DNA of 41,283 nt. Source: Ectothiorhodospiraceae bacterium (lineage in GTDB: Bacteria > Pseudomonadota > Gammaproteobacteria > XJ16 > Halofilaceae). Positions 7,348 through 16,501 of this stretch are shown here, piece by piece. Numbering within the stretch: position 1 is the first letter of the stretch; every line of letters starts with the position of its first letter. The position numbers were made by a program, and so were the translations under genes. The stretch covers positions 1 to 41,283 of the forward strand of contig SLKC01000058.1 of assembly GCA_007134775.1 (NCBI GenBank), read 5' to 3'. Below the pieces are notes generated by a model. That model ran no database searches, was not told the origin of the DNA, and saw nothing but the letters and a program-made list of their open reading frames with translations.

Positions 7348-8367
7348 ATGGTGAACCGAACCGTCACCCTCGCAGCCGGCCTGTGGCTGCTCGGTCTGGG
7401 TCCGGTGGCTGCCGCCGACGTGGTGAATGTCTACTCGGCACGCCACTACGATGCCGATGACAAGCTCTACGCGGCCTTCACCGAGGAGACCGGCATCGAG
7501 GTCCGGCTGCTCGAAGGCGACTCCGATCAGCTCATCGAGCGCATCCGCCGTGAGGGCGCGGCCAGTCCGGCCGATGTGATGATTACGGTCGATGCGGGCC
7601 GGCTCTGGCGGGCTGAGGATGCCGGCATCTTTCAGCCGATCGAATCGGAGGTCCTGGCCGAGCGCATCCCGCAGAATCTGCGCCACCCCGAGGGGCTGTG
7701 GTACGGCTTCAGCCAGCGTTTGCGCCTGATCTATTACAACCGCGACGCGTTCGACCCGGATGGGTTGGCGCGCTATGAGGATCTGGCTGATCCGCGCTTC
7801 GAGGGCCAGATCTGTATTCGCTCGTCGACGAACATCTACAATCAGTCCCTACTCGCATCGCTGATCGGTGAGCACGGCGAAGAGAGCGCGACGGAGTGGG
7901 CGCGGGGGCTGGTCGAAAATCTCGCGCGTCCGCCGCAGGGTGGCGATACAGATCAAATCCGGGGTGCCGCCGCGGGCGAATGCGAGATCGCGGTCGCCAA
8001 TCACTACTACTACCTGCGTCTGCTCGCTTCCGATGATGCGGGTGATCGCGAGGTGGCGGAGCAGGTCGGCATCATCTTCCCGAACCAGGAGGATCGCGGT
8101 GTCCACGCCAATATCGGCGGTGCCGGTGTCGTCGATGACGCGCCCAATCGCGAGGCCGCCATCGAACTGCTTGAGTTCCTCGCCAGTGACCGGGCGCAGG
8201 ACGTCTTCGCGCGGGCGAACAACGAATACCCGGTCGTCGATGGCGTGCCGCGTGTCGACGCGATCGAGGAGTGGGGCGATATCAAGATCGATGATGTCAA
8301 TGTCAGCCTGTACGGTCGCTACAATCCGGAGGCCGTGCGCATCGCGGACCGCGTCGGCTGGCGCTGA
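7348..8367 (+). CDS. fbpA: Iron(III) ABC transporter, periplasmic substrate-binding protein
   Basis: A 339-residue ferric-binding protein of the FbpA/FutA type. A signal peptide (LAAGLWLLGLGPVAAA) is followed by VVNVYSARHYDADD, the usual start of the mature protein. Later segments SPADVMITVDAGRLWRAEDA, GFSQRLRLIYYNRD and ANHYYYLRLL contain the conserved tyrosines that coordinate Fe(III) in this family. The ATG at 7348 keeps a compact signal peptide and follows GGGG with about 7-nt spacing; an upstream TTG at 7324 in frame is less likely. It is followed 12 bp later by the permease gene. Regulation by the Fur-box-like site just upstream is likely. Confidence 0.92.
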   Translation: MVNRTVTLAAGLWLLGLGPVAAADVVNVYSARHYDADDKLYAAFTEETGIEVRLLEGDSDQLIERIRREGAASPADVMITVDAGRLWRAEDAGIFQPIESEVLAERIPQNLRHPEGLWYGFSQRLRLIYYNRDAFDPDGLARYEDLADPRFEGQICIRSSTNIYNQSLLASLIGEHGEESATEWARGLVENLARPPQGGDTDQIRGAAAGECEIAVANHYYYLRLLASDDAGDREVAEQVGIIFPNQEDRGVHANIGGAGVVDDAPNREAAIELLEFLASDRAQDVFARANNEYPVVDGVPRVDAIEEWGDIKIDDVNVSLYGRYNPEAVRIADRVGWR

Positions 8368-8379
8368 TCCCGTGCGGGC

Positions 8380-10092
8380 GTGGGCGCCGCGCGCGCGGGT
8401 CGGATCGTGAGCGCGGCGGTTCCCGGCCGTGTCGCCCGTAGCCTGCGGCGGTGGCTGCCGCAGGCGACCGCCTGGAGCGCGCTCACCTATGCCATCGCGC
8501 TGTTGGTGGCGTTCCCCATCATCGCGGTCATCGTTTACGCCATCATCCCCGCGCCCGAGGTCTGGGCGCATCTGGCGGCGACGGTTCTGCCGCGCTATGT
8601 GACCAATACCCTGGTGCTCGTGGTCGGCGTCGGCGTGCTGACGCTGATCATCGGCGTCGGCACGGCCTGGCTTGTGGTGATGTGCCGCTTCCCGGGCCGG
8701 CGCCTGTTCGAATGGGCGCTGCTGTTGCCGCTGGCGGTGCCGACCTACGTCATCGCCTACGCCTACACCGACTTCCTGCAATTCACCGGCCCGGTGCAGA
8801 CCGCACTGCGCGAATTCTTCGACTGGGGCCGCGATGACTACTGGTTCCCACCGATTCGCTCGCTCGGCGGCGCCGTCGTGCTGCTCGCGCTGGTGCTCTA
8901 TCCCTACGTCTATCTGCTGACCCGGGCAGCCTTCCTCGAACAGTCCGCCTGCGTGCTCGAGGTCGGGCGGACTCTTGGGCGCAGTCCGCGGCGGCTGCTG
9001 TTCGGCGTGGCCGTGCCGCTCGCCCGTCCGGCGATCGCCGGCGGCGTGGCCCTCGCGCTGATGGAGACCCTCAACGAGTTCGGCGCCGTCCAGTTCTTCG
9101 GCATCGACACCTTCACCACGGGGATCTACCGCACCTGGTTCGGCCTCGGCGAGCCAGTGGCCGCGGCCCAGCTCGCGACCTGCCTGCTGGTGTTCGTCAT
9201 TGTCCTGGTCCTGCTCGAGCGCTGGTCGCGCGGGCAGGCCCGCTACTTCCACACCTCCAGCCGCTATAGTGAGCTGCCTCGGTTCCCGCTGACCGGGCTG
9301 CGTGCCGGCCTGGCCATGCTCGCTTGCGCGCTACCGGTAACCATCGGTTTCGCCCTGCCCGCGGGCCTGCTCGCCGGCATGGCCGTGCGCGGTGGTGACC
9401 CGCTGTTCGGGGCGCGCTTCCTCGACCTGGCGGGCAACAGCCTGCTGCTGGCCACGACCGCTGCCGTGCTCGCGGTACTGCTGGCCCTGCTGCTCAGCTA
9501 CGGGGTCCGTCTCCACCGCACCCGTGGCACGAGCATCGCCGCACGCGTGGCCTCGATGGGCTACGCGATCCCCGGATCGGTGATTGCCGTGGGGATTCTC
9601 ATGCCATTGGGCTGGGTCGATCACACCATCAACGAGGTCATGCGCGAGCGTTTCGGCATCATGCCCGGCCTGATCCTGACCGGGACCATGGTGGCGTTGG
9701 TCTACGCTTACGTCGTGCGCTTCCTCGCCGTCGCCTACAACGCCGTCGAGGCCAGCCTGGAGAAGGTGACGCCGACCATGGATGCGGCCTCGCGCACGCT
9801 GGGCAAGACCGCGGGGCGCACCCTGCGTCTGGTGCACACACCGATGATGCGCGGTAGCCTGCTCGCCGCAGGCATCCTGGTCTTCGTCGACGTGATGAAG
9901 GAGCTGCCCGCGACGGTGATCCTGCGCCCCTTCGACTTCGACACCCTCGCCGTGCGCGCCCACGAACTCGCCTCCGACGAGCGTCTGACACAGGCATCGA
10001 CCTCCTCGCTGGCGATCGTGATCGTCGGGGTCATCCCCGTGATCGTGCTCAGCATGGCGATGAACCGCTCCCGGCCCGGTCACCGCGGCTGA
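8380..10092 (+). CDS. fbpB: Iron(III) ABC transporter permease (two fused permease halves)
   Basis: About 570 residues with roughly 12 hydrophobic helices, the FbpB/ThiP-type arrangement in which two ABC permease domains are joined. Each half carries an EAA-type coupling loop facing the ATPase: around VLEVGRTLGRSPRRLLFGVAVP and, near the C-terminus, TMDAASRTLGKTAGRTLRLVHTP (quoted as adjoining short pieces of one loop each). The start is uncertain: GTG at 8380 or GTG at 8407, which begins nearer the first helix. It would carry Fe(III) from FbpA across the inner membrane. Its stop lies 8 bp from the convergent end of the ATPase gene. Confidence 0.9.
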   Translation: MGAARAGRIVSAAVPGRVARSLRRWLPQATAWSALTYAIALLVAFPIIAVIVYAIIPAPEVWAHLAATVLPRYVTNTLVLVVGVGVLTLIIGVGTAWLVVMCRFPGRRLFEWALLLPLAVPTYVIAYAYTDFLQFTGPVQTALREFFDWGRDDYWFPPIRSLGGAVVLLALVLYPYVYLLTRAAFLEQSACVLEVGRTLGRSPRRLLFGVAVPLARPAIAGGVALALMETLNEFGAVQFFGIDTFTTGIYRTWFGLGEPVAAAQLATCLLVFVIVLVLLERWSRGQARYFHTSSRYSELPRFPLTGLRAGLAMLACALPVTIGFALPAGLLAGMAVRGGDPLFGARFLDLAGNSLLLATTAAVLAVLLALLLSYGVRLHRTRGTSIAARVASMGYAIPGSVIAVGILMPLGWVDHTINEVMRERFGIMPGLILTGTMVALVYAYVVRFLAVAYNAVEASLEKVTPTMDAASRTLGKTAGRTLRLVHTPMMRGSLLAAGILVFVDVMKELPATVILRPFDFDTLAVRAHELASDERLTQASTSSLAIVIVGVIPVIVLSMAMNRSRPGHRG

Positions 10093-10100
10093 GACCGCGC

Positions 10101-11258
10101 TCAGGCCTCGGGGCCCGCCTCTCTCCGGTCCGCGTCCTGGCTACGCGGGAAGACGAAGACCTGTGAGCGGTCGAGCTGGAGGACGACGGGCTGATCCGGG
10201 TCGGGCAGAAACACGCCGGGCATGCGCGAGTGCAGGTGACGCTCGCTGCCGTCCGCGCCGTGGGCGCAGACGTGGATGAGGCTGGTCCGCCCGAGCAGGC
10301 GCGAGACCATGACGTGGCTGCAGTTGTGCTCGCCGGGCGGGCCGAGCGGGACCAGGTGGATCGCCTCTGGACGCACGAGCACCTCTGCCTCGGTGCCGTC
10401 GGCGAGATCGGGTGCCTCCACCGGTCCGGCAATCGTGCTCACCTGGCCGCCCTCGACGACACCCTCGAGGCGGTTGACGTCACCGAAGAAGGTGACGACA
10501 AAGGGGTCGACCGGGTGGCAGTAGAGGTCGATCGGCCGTCCAACCTGGAGGATCCGCCCGTCACGCATCAGCGCGATGCGGTCGGCCATGAACATCGCCT
10601 CTTCCGGGTCGTGCGTCACCAGCAGCGTGCCGGCGCCAACATCCTTGAGCGCATGCAGGGTGTCGTCGCGGATCTGGTCACGCAGCCGCGCGTCGAGACT
10701 GGTGAAAGGCTCGTCGAGCAGCATCAGCGGCGGACCCGGAGCGAGGGCGCGGGCGAGGGCGACGCGCTGCTGTTGTCCGCCCGAGAGCATGTGGGGGTAG
10801 CTGTGGGCGAAGCCCTCGATGCGCAGCCGGCGCAGCAGCTCAAGGCCGCGCCGTTCGCGCTCGCGCGCACGCAGCCCATCGAGGCCGAAGACGACATTCT
10901 CGAGCACGGTGAGGTGTGGGAACAGCGCCGAGTCCTGGAACATCAGTCCGACATTGCGCTGCTCGGGCGGTACGGCGCGATCGAAGGCGCCGGTGTTCAT
11001 CGCCCGCCCGGCGACGGATACCCGGCCCGCTTGCAGGGGCTCCAACCCCGCCGCAAGGCGCAGCAGCGTGGTCTTGCCGCAGCCGGAGGGGCCGAGCAGA
11101 CAAACGACCTCGCCCGGGTGTACCTCAAGGTCCACGCCGTTGACAGCCACGAGCTCGCCGTAGGCGTGGTGGATCGCCTCCATCTGCAGCGCGGGTGCCG
11201 CCGCCGGTGCGCTGTTACCGGCCTCGTGTCGGGGGGCGTGGAGTCGCGAGATCGCCAT
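10101..11258 (-). CDS. fbpC: Iron(III) ABC transporter ATP-binding protein
   Basis: A 385-residue ATPase with Walker A GPSGCGKT, Q-loop region LMFQDSALFPHLT, signature LSGGQQQR, Walker B LMLLDEPF and switch His in LLVTHDPEEA. A C-terminal TOBE-like regulatory domain follows (EVLVRPEAIHLV). The start ATG at 11258 has AGGAGG upstream, though at a longish 11-12 nt; the frame extends further but the family begins here. Partnership with FbpA/FbpB is inferred from family and proximity. Unusually it is on the opposite strand, tail to tail with fbpB, so its transcription must be controlled separately. Confidence 0.9.
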   Translation of the reverse strand: MAISRLHAPRHEAGNSAPAAAPALQMEAIHHAYGELVAVNGVDLEVHPGEVVCLLGPSGCGKTTLLRLAAGLEPLQAGRVSVAGRAMNTGAFDRAVPPEQRNVGLMFQDSALFPHLTVLENVVFGLDGLRARERERRGLELLRRLRIEGFAHSYPHMLSGGQQQRVALARALAPGPPLMLLDEPFTSLDARLRDQIRDDTLHALKDVGAGTLLVTHDPEEAMFMADRIALMRDGRILQVGRPIDLYCHPVDPFVVTFFGDVNRLEGVVEGGQVSTIAGPVEAPDLADGTEAEVLVRPEAIHLVPLGPPGEHNCSHVMVSRLLGRTSLIHVCAHGADGSERHLHSRMPGVFLPDPDQPVVLQLDRSQVFVFPRSQDADRREAGPEA

Positions 11259-11350
11259 TGGGTCGTGCCACCTCCTCGTCCGGGGAAAGTGCCCGCAGTC
11301 CTCCACAATACCAGAATGCGTACCGGGCTAGTACGCTTTGAGGCGTAGGC

Positions 11351-12469
11351 TCAGGCCTCCGCCTCGGCGGCGCAGGCCGAGCGCAGGGCACGCGTGGAAT
11401 TCAGCAGCTTACGCGCGCGTTTCTTCAACGCCTTCTCACGGTACTGGCTGCGCAGCCCGTGGGCGAGGGAGACCGCCAGTAGGTAGGACAGCCGCCGTTC
11501 TGGGTGAAATTCGTCACCCACTGCCTCCCAGATCGGTGCGAGCGCATCGTCGAGTTCGCCGGCGAGGTAGCGGCGCCGGAGGTCGATGGCGGAGGGGTGC
11601 TGGCTGCGCAGCAGGTAGAGCGGGTCGAAAAAGAAGGGCATCCACTCCGCGCGTTCGAGGTCGATCAGGCCGGCACCGCCCTCGGGCAGGACCAACAGGT
11701 TGCCGGGGTGGCAATCGCCATGGCTGAAGAGCATCGGCGCCGGTTCGAGGATCCACTGGAGCAGGTCGCTGCGGCGGTTGAGCGCACTGGCAAGCCACTC
11801 GGGCAGGGGCCAGTCGAGCGCCTGCCGGATCTCATCGCCGCGACCGTAGCGCCCGTTCGCCTGGCTCGCGTGCTCGGCGCACTGGCGCAGGAAATCGCGG
11901 TAGGCGGCGACATTCGCCTCTGGGCTGCCCAATTTGAAAATGGTCCCCGGCATCAGCGTCTCGCTCACCCCGTAGAGGCCCGGGGTCGGCGCCGCCAACG
12001 GCTCCACCTGGGGGATTCGCAGCCACTGGCCGAGGTAGGCGGCGTGGTCGAGGATGCGCTGGGCGGGTGCCGGGTCGTCGAAAAGGCGCATCAGGCGTTG
12101 GCCATCACGTCCGAACAGGAGCGTGCACTCGCCGCGTGTGAGGAGGACATCCGCCGCTGCCTCGTCGTCGCCCGCACTCTCCCCTGCAGTGAGCGTCACC
12201 GTATGCGGTGGCACACTGTCCGCAAGGCGATAAGCGAGGTGGCGCTCGCGATTGTGGTCGAGAAAGGCCGCGCGGATGGCCGATGGGGTCTCATCCGGCG
12301 CGAGTTCGCGGTGGGCCAGGTTCCAGCGCAGACGGTACGTGCCCTCGGCCATCAGGGGAGCAAGCCGCCGCAGGCGCTGTCGCACCTCGCGCCGCGACGA
12401 CAGCGCGGGGCCCACGCGCAGCACTTCGTCGAACACGGGTTGCTTGCGCAGCTTCTTCTTCAGCGACAT
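11351..12469 (-). CDS. Aminoglycoside-phosphotransferase-fold kinase
   Basis: A 372-residue protein. The kinase catalytic loop HGDCHPGN (250-257) and the metal-binding segment LIDLERAEW (about 268-276) mark the APH/choline-kinase superfamily. Phe-Ser-His-Gly-Asp precedes the loop as usual. The N-terminus (MSLKKKLRK) and C-terminus (ALKKRARKLL) are basic and could touch membrane or anionic ligands. The substrate cannot be told; antibiotic resistance is not implied, as the superfamily also covers sugar, lipid-precursor and LPS-core kinases. The frame continues 74 codons upstream of ATG 12469, but that part overlaps the divergent glnE and looks non-coding. It ends 92 bp upstream of fbpC, so co-transcription is possible. 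Confidence 0.8.
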   Translation of the reverse strand: MSLKKKLRKQPVFDEVLRVGPALSSRREVRQRLRRLAPLMAEGTYRLRWNLAHRELAPDETPSAIRAAFLDHNRERHLAYRLADSVPPHTVTLTAGESAGDDEAAADVLLTRGECTLLFGRDGQRLMRLFDDPAPAQRILDHAAYLGQWLRIPQVEPLAAPTPGLYGVSETLMPGTIFKLGSPEANVAAYRDFLRQCAEHASQANGRYGRGDEIRQALDWPLPEWLASALNRRSDLLQWILEPAPMLFSHGDCHPGNLLVLPEGGAGLIDLERAEWMPFFFDPLYLLRSQHPSAIDLRRRYLAGELDDALAPIWEAVGDEFHPERRLSYLLAVSLAHGLRSQYREKALKKRARKLLNSTRALRSACAAEAEA

Positions 12470-12538
12470 CGCGGCTCGACCGGGGCGGCATGGCGCGAGA
12501 TGGTAGCACGCGACCGGCTGCCCGACGCCGCACAGGCC

Positions 12539-12547
12539 TGCGATAAT
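12539..12547 (+). promoter_or_regulatory. Extended -10 promoter of glnE
   Basis: TGCGATAAT is an extended -10 element (TG-N-GATAAT). The -10 ends 7 nt before the glnE ATG at 12555, and no Shine-Dalgarno sequence is present, suggesting a leaderless or nearly leaderless message. The 85-bp gap is shared with the divergent kinase gene. Confidence 0.45.
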
Positions 12548-12554
12548 CTTCGCC

Positions 12555-15488
12555 ATGATGACCACCGATACCGCAGCCACCGCATCCCCGCCCGCGCTCG
12601 ATCCGGGGCATTTGCCCGCCGCACGGTGCACGGCGGCCGAGCGCGCACTGGCAGAGCATGAACGCGCCTTGGCCGCGGCGGACGCCCCCACCCGCCCGAC
12701 CCCCGAGGCGCGCGAGCGGCTGCAGGCGGCCTTCGCGGCCAGCGACTTCCTGGTCGGTGTCGCGCGCGTGCAGCCCGGGCCGATCGCGGACCTCGCCGCT
12801 GCACCGCCCGAAGTCGCGCGTGACCGCGAGGGCTACGAGCAGCGCCTGGCCGCGCTGGTGGGCGAGGCCCCGGCCGACCACGCCCGATTCGCGCGCCAGC
12901 TGCGCCGCTTTCGCACCCTGGAGAGTGCGCGCATCGCCTGGCGCGATCTCTTCGGCCTCGCCCCGATCGAAGAACTGCTGGCGGAGCAGTCGGCGCTCGC
13001 CGATGCCTGTATCGCGGTCGCCCTGGCGCACCTGACCGCGGCCAGCCAGGCCCGCCACGGGGTCCCGCGCGACGACCAGGGCCGCGAGCAGTCGCTGGTC
13101 ACGCTCGGTATGGGCAAGCTCGGTGGCGAGGAGCTCAACTTCTCGTCCGACGTCGACCTGATCTTCGTCTACGGCGCCGCGGGCGAGACCGACGGCGAGC
13201 GCCCGCTCGACAACGCGACCTACTTCACGCGACTCGCCCAGCAGCTGATCCGCCTGCTCGACGAGCGTACCGCGGACGGCTTCGTCTACCGCGTCGACAT
13301 GCGCCTGCGCCCGTTCGGTGCCGCCGGCCCCCTGGTGATGCATCTCGGCCAGCTCGAGCAGTACCTGGTCACGCAGGCGCGTGAATGGGAGCGTTTTGCG
13401 CTGGTGAAGGCGCGCCCGCTCACGGGCGACGCGGCCACAGTGGCCGAACTCGACGATCTCCTGCGCCCCTTCGTCTTCCGCCGCTATCTCGATTTCGGGG
13501 CCTTCGAGGCGCTGCGCGATCTCAAGCAGCGCCTGGAGCGCGAGGTCGCGCGCAAGGGTCTCGACGGCAACGTCAAGTACGGCCGCGGCGGCATCCGCGA
13601 GGTGGAATTCATCGCCCAGGCCTTCCAGCTCATCCGCGGCGGCCGCGAGCCGGCGCTGCGCACGCGCCATCTGCACGCGGCGCTGACTGCGCTCGCGGAG
13701 ACGGGCGACCTCTCCACACGCGTTGTCGACGAACTGCTGCAGGCCTACCACTATCTGCGCCGCGTCGAGAACCATCTGCAGCTCTTCGGCGACGCACGCG
13801 TGCACGCCTTGCCCCAGGACGAGGCGGGTGTGGCCCAGCTCGCCTGGACGCTGGGTGAGGCCGATGGGGGTGCGTTCCGAGAGCGCCTGGACGGTCACAT
13901 GGCGCGGGTGCATAGTCGGTTCAAACAGGTGTTCAACGTGCCCAGCGAGGCGCAAGATGCACCGGACCCGCTCGTGGCGGTCTGGGAGGGCGAGCTCGAT
14001 GACGCCGTCGCGACCGAGCGGCTCGCCGCCGCCGGCTTCGGCGAGCCCGAGCGCGTCGCCGAGCGCCTGCGGAGTGTGCGCGAGAGTACGCGCTACCGCA
14101 CGCTGACGGCGACGGCACGCGCTCGCTTCGACCGCCTGCTGCCGCTGATCCTCGCCGATGCCGGTGATACCGCGATGGCTGAGCAGACGCTGAACCGGTT
14201 GCTCGATCTGCTCGAGGCGATCGCGCGGCGCAGCGTCTACCTCTCGCTGCTGATCGAGAACGCGGGGGCACGCCGTCGCTTGGTCGAACTCTGCGCCGCG
14301 AGCCCGTGGATCGCCGAGTTCGTCACCGGACACCCGATCCTGCTCGATGAGCTACTCGACCCGGAGTCGCTGTACGAGGCGCCCGACCGTGCCTCGATCG
14401 AGGCCGAGATCGAGGCGGCGCTCGCGAGCACCGATCCCGACGACCTCGAGGCGCAGATGGATGCGCTGCGCCAGGTCAAACAGGCCAATGTGCTGCGCGT
14501 CGCCGCGGTCGACGTCACCGGGCGGTTGCCGCTGATGCGGGTGTCCGACCATCTGACCTGGATCGCCGAGGCGTTGCTCGCGGCGGTGACTCGGTTGGTG
14601 CGTCGCGAGCTGGTCGGCCGCCATGGCACACCGCGGATCGAGTGCGAGGATGGCACGGTCGTCGAAGCCGGTTTCGGTGTCGTCGCCTACGGCAAGCTCG
14701 GCAGCTGGGAACTCGGCTACGGCTCCGATCTGGATCTGGTCTTCCTCTACGAGGGCGGTAGCGGCGAGCGCGGCACCGACGGCGAGCGCCCCCTCGACAA
14801 CGCCGCCTTCTTCGGCCGCCTCACGCAGCGGATCATCCACTTTCTGAACACGGCAACGCCGGCCGGCATCCTCTACGACATCGACACCCGGCTGCGTCCG
14901 AACGGTGCCGCCGGCGCCCTGGTCAGCTCGATCACCGCGTTCGAGCGCTACCAGCGCGAGAGCGCCTGGACCTGGGAGCACCAGGCGCTGGTGCGTGCGC
15001 GCATGGTCGTCGGCGACCCGGGCCTGCAGGGGCGCTTCGATGCCGCGCGCCGTGCGCTGCTGCAGACGCCGCGCGATCCCGCGGAGTTGCGCCAGCGCGT
15101 GGTCGAAATGCGCGAGCGCATGCGTCGGGAGCTCGACCGCGGCCGCGAAGGGCAGTTCGATCTCAAGCAGGCGCGCGGCGGTGTCGCGGATATCGAATTT
15201 GTGGTCCAATACGAAGTTCTGCGTCGGGCGCAGGAGACGCCCGCGCTGATTGCATACACTGACAATATCCGCCTGTTGGAGGCGCTGGCTGAGGCCGGCT
15301 ATCTCGCGGCCGACGACGCGCAGCTGCTCACCGACGCCTACCGCGCCTACCGCGCGCGGGTCCACCGCCTGGCCTTGCTGGGGCAGCCGGCGGTGGTAGA
15401 ACCGGACGCGGAGCTGGCGTCCTATCGCGAGGCTGTTGCAGCGCTTTGGGGCCGGCACATGGAAGCGGCAGGCGGTGACGGGGCATAA
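12555..15488 (+). CDS. glnE: Bifunctional glutamine synthetase adenylyltransferase/adenylyl-removing enzyme
   Basis: GlnE adds AMP to, or removes it from, glutamine synthetase in response to PII and glutamine. The 977-residue protein shows both nucleotidyltransferase halves: the N-terminal adenylyl-removing half with LGMGKLGGEELNFSSDVDL, and the C-terminal adenylylating half with VAYGKLGSWELGYGSDLDL. Each has the G-S/x-D-x-D metal-binding pair and is followed by a helical GlnD-PII-uridylyltransferase-like domain (KYGRGGIREVEF and KQARGGVADIEF). Two ATGs in a row open the gene (12555 and 12558). Length and order are normal. ilvE starts 19 bp after its stop. Confidence 0.97.
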   Translation: MMTTDTAATASPPALDPGHLPAARCTAAERALAEHERALAAADAPTRPTPEARERLQAAFAASDFLVGVARVQPGPIADLAAAPPEVARDREGYEQRLAALVGEAPADHARFARQLRRFRTLESARIAWRDLFGLAPIEELLAEQSALADACIAVALAHLTAASQARHGVPRDDQGREQSLVTLGMGKLGGEELNFSSDVDLIFVYGAAGETDGERPLDNATYFTRLAQQLIRLLDERTADGFVYRVDMRLRPFGAAGPLVMHLGQLEQYLVTQAREWERFALVKARPLTGDAATVAELDDLLRPFVFRRYLDFGAFEALRDLKQRLEREVARKGLDGNVKYGRGGIREVEFIAQAFQLIRGGREPALRTRHLHAALTALAETGDLSTRVVDELLQAYHYLRRVENHLQLFGDARVHALPQDEAGVAQLAWTLGEADGGAFRERLDGHMARVHSRFKQVFNVPSEAQDAPDPLVAVWEGELDDAVATERLAAAGFGEPERVAERLRSVRESTRYRTLTATARARFDRLLPLILADAGDTAMAEQTLNRLLDLLEAIARRSVYLSLLIENAGARRRLVELCAASPWIAEFVTGHPILLDELLDPESLYEAPDRASIEAEIEAALASTDPDDLEAQMDALRQVKQANVLRVAAVDVTGRLPLMRVSDHLTWIAEALLAAVTRLVRRELVGRHGTPRIECEDGTVVEAGFGVVAYGKLGSWELGYGSDLDLVFLYEGGSGERGTDGERPLDNAAFFGRLTQRIIHFLNTATPAGILYDIDTRLRPNGAAGALVSSITAFERYQRESAWTWEHQALVRARMVVGDPGLQGRFDAARRALLQTPRDPAELRQRVVEMRERMRRELDRGREGQFDLKQARGGVADIEFVVQYEVLRRAQETPALIAYTDNIRLLEALAEAGYLAADDAQLLTDAYRAYRARVHRLALLGQPAVVEPDAELASYREAVAALWGRHMEAAGGDGA

Positions 15489-15507
15489 GCACGAGGAGAA
15501 CAACGGC

Positions 15508-16431
15508 ATGTCGATGGCCGACCGCGATGGTGTCATCTGGCTCGACGGCGAGCTGGTCCCCTGGCGCGACGCGCGCGTTCACGTCCTCACCCACACGCTG
15601 CACTACGGCATGGGCGTATTCGAGGGTGTGCGCGCCTATAGCACCGACAACGGTGCGGCGATCTTTCGCCTCCATGCCCATACGCGCCGGTTGTTCGATT
15701 CGGCGCGCATCATGCGCATGACCATTCCCTGGGACATGGAGACGCTGAACGAAGCGCAGCGGACCGTGGTGCGCGAGAATGGCCTCGAGTCCGCCTACAT
15801 CCGGCCCATGTGCTTTCTCGGCTCCGAGGGCATGGGGCTGCGCGCGGACAATCTGCGTGTGCATACGATGGTCGCGGCCTGGCACTGGGGCGCCTACCTC
15901 GGCGACGAGAGCATCGAGCGCGGTATCCGCATCAAGACCTCGTCGTATACGCGCCACCACGTCAACATCTCGATGTGCAAGGCCAAGGCGAACGGCCACT
16001 ACATCAACTCGATGCTGGCGTTGCAGGAGGCCACGCAGGATGGCTACGACGAGGCGATGCTGCTCGACAACGAGGGCTATGTCGCCGAGGGCAGCGGCGA
16101 GAATATCTTCATCGTCCACGACGGTACGCTGTACACGCCGGAGTTGACGTCCGCGCTCAACGGCATCACGCGCGACACCCTCCTGCACTTCGCGCAGGAG
16201 GCCGGCATTCCCGTGGTCGAGAAGCGCATCACCCGCGATGAGGTCTATATCGCCGACGAGGCCTTCTTCACCGGCACCGCGGCCGAGGTCACGCCGATCC
16301 GCGAGGTCGACAACCGCCCCATCGGCAACGGCAGCCGCGGGCCGGTCACCGAGCGGTTGCAGAAGATGTACTTCGACCAGGTCGAGGGCCGCCGCAGCCA
16401 GTATCCGGACTGGCTGACGCCTGTGCGGTAG
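15508..16431 (+). CDS. ilvE: Branched-chain amino acid aminotransferase
   Basis: A 307-residue fold-type IV PLP aminotransferase that makes Leu, Ile and Val from their 2-oxo acids with glutamate as donor. Visible family marks are HTLHYGMGVFEGVRAY, RLHAHTRRLFDSA, CFLGSEGMGL, the PLP-lysine region MCKAKANGHYINSMLA, EGSGENIF, and FFTGTAAEVTPI at the C-terminus. The ATG at 15508 has AGGAG 9 nt upstream; the frame extends into the glnE end, where an earlier start is unlikely. In many gammaproteobacteria ilvE lies directly before LPS core genes, as here apart from the inserted cassette. Confidence 0.97.
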   Translation: MSMADRDGVIWLDGELVPWRDARVHVLTHTLHYGMGVFEGVRAYSTDNGAAIFRLHAHTRRLFDSARIMRMTIPWDMETLNEAQRTVVRENGLESAYIRPMCFLGSEGMGLRADNLRVHTMVAAWHWGAYLGDESIERGIRIKTSSYTRHHVNISMCKAKANGHYINSMLALQEATQDGYDEAMLLDNEGYVAEGSGENIFIVHDGTLYTPELTSALNGITRDTLLHFAQEAGIPVVEKRITRDEVYIADEAFFTGTAAEVTPIREVDNRPIGNGSRGPVTERLQKMYFDQVEGRRSQYPDWLTPVR

Positions 16432-16436
16432 GGTAG

Positions 16437-16466
16437 GAACCACGAAACCCACGAAAGGCACGAAAA
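16437..16466 (+). repeat. Left inverted repeat of the GxxExxY cassette
   Basis: After GAA, three consecutive 9-bp units read CCACGAAAC, CCACGAAAG and GCACGAAAA. The block is the reverse complement of 16911-16940 except at two positions (12 and 22). Confidence 0.9.
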
Positions 16467-16501
16467 GGAATCATTCAACAGAAAGCAGGAGCGACCATGC
16501 G

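Noticed and set aside
11351-12469. Aminoglycoside resistance gene
   Set aside because: The protein has the APH kinase loop, but the superfamily is broad, the context is chromosomal housekeeping, and nothing points to an antibiotic substrate.
12291-14333. Minus-strand open frame of 680 codons opposite glnE
   Set aside because: Antisense shadow of glnE; the translation is His/Arg/Gln-rich low-complexity sequence without motifs.
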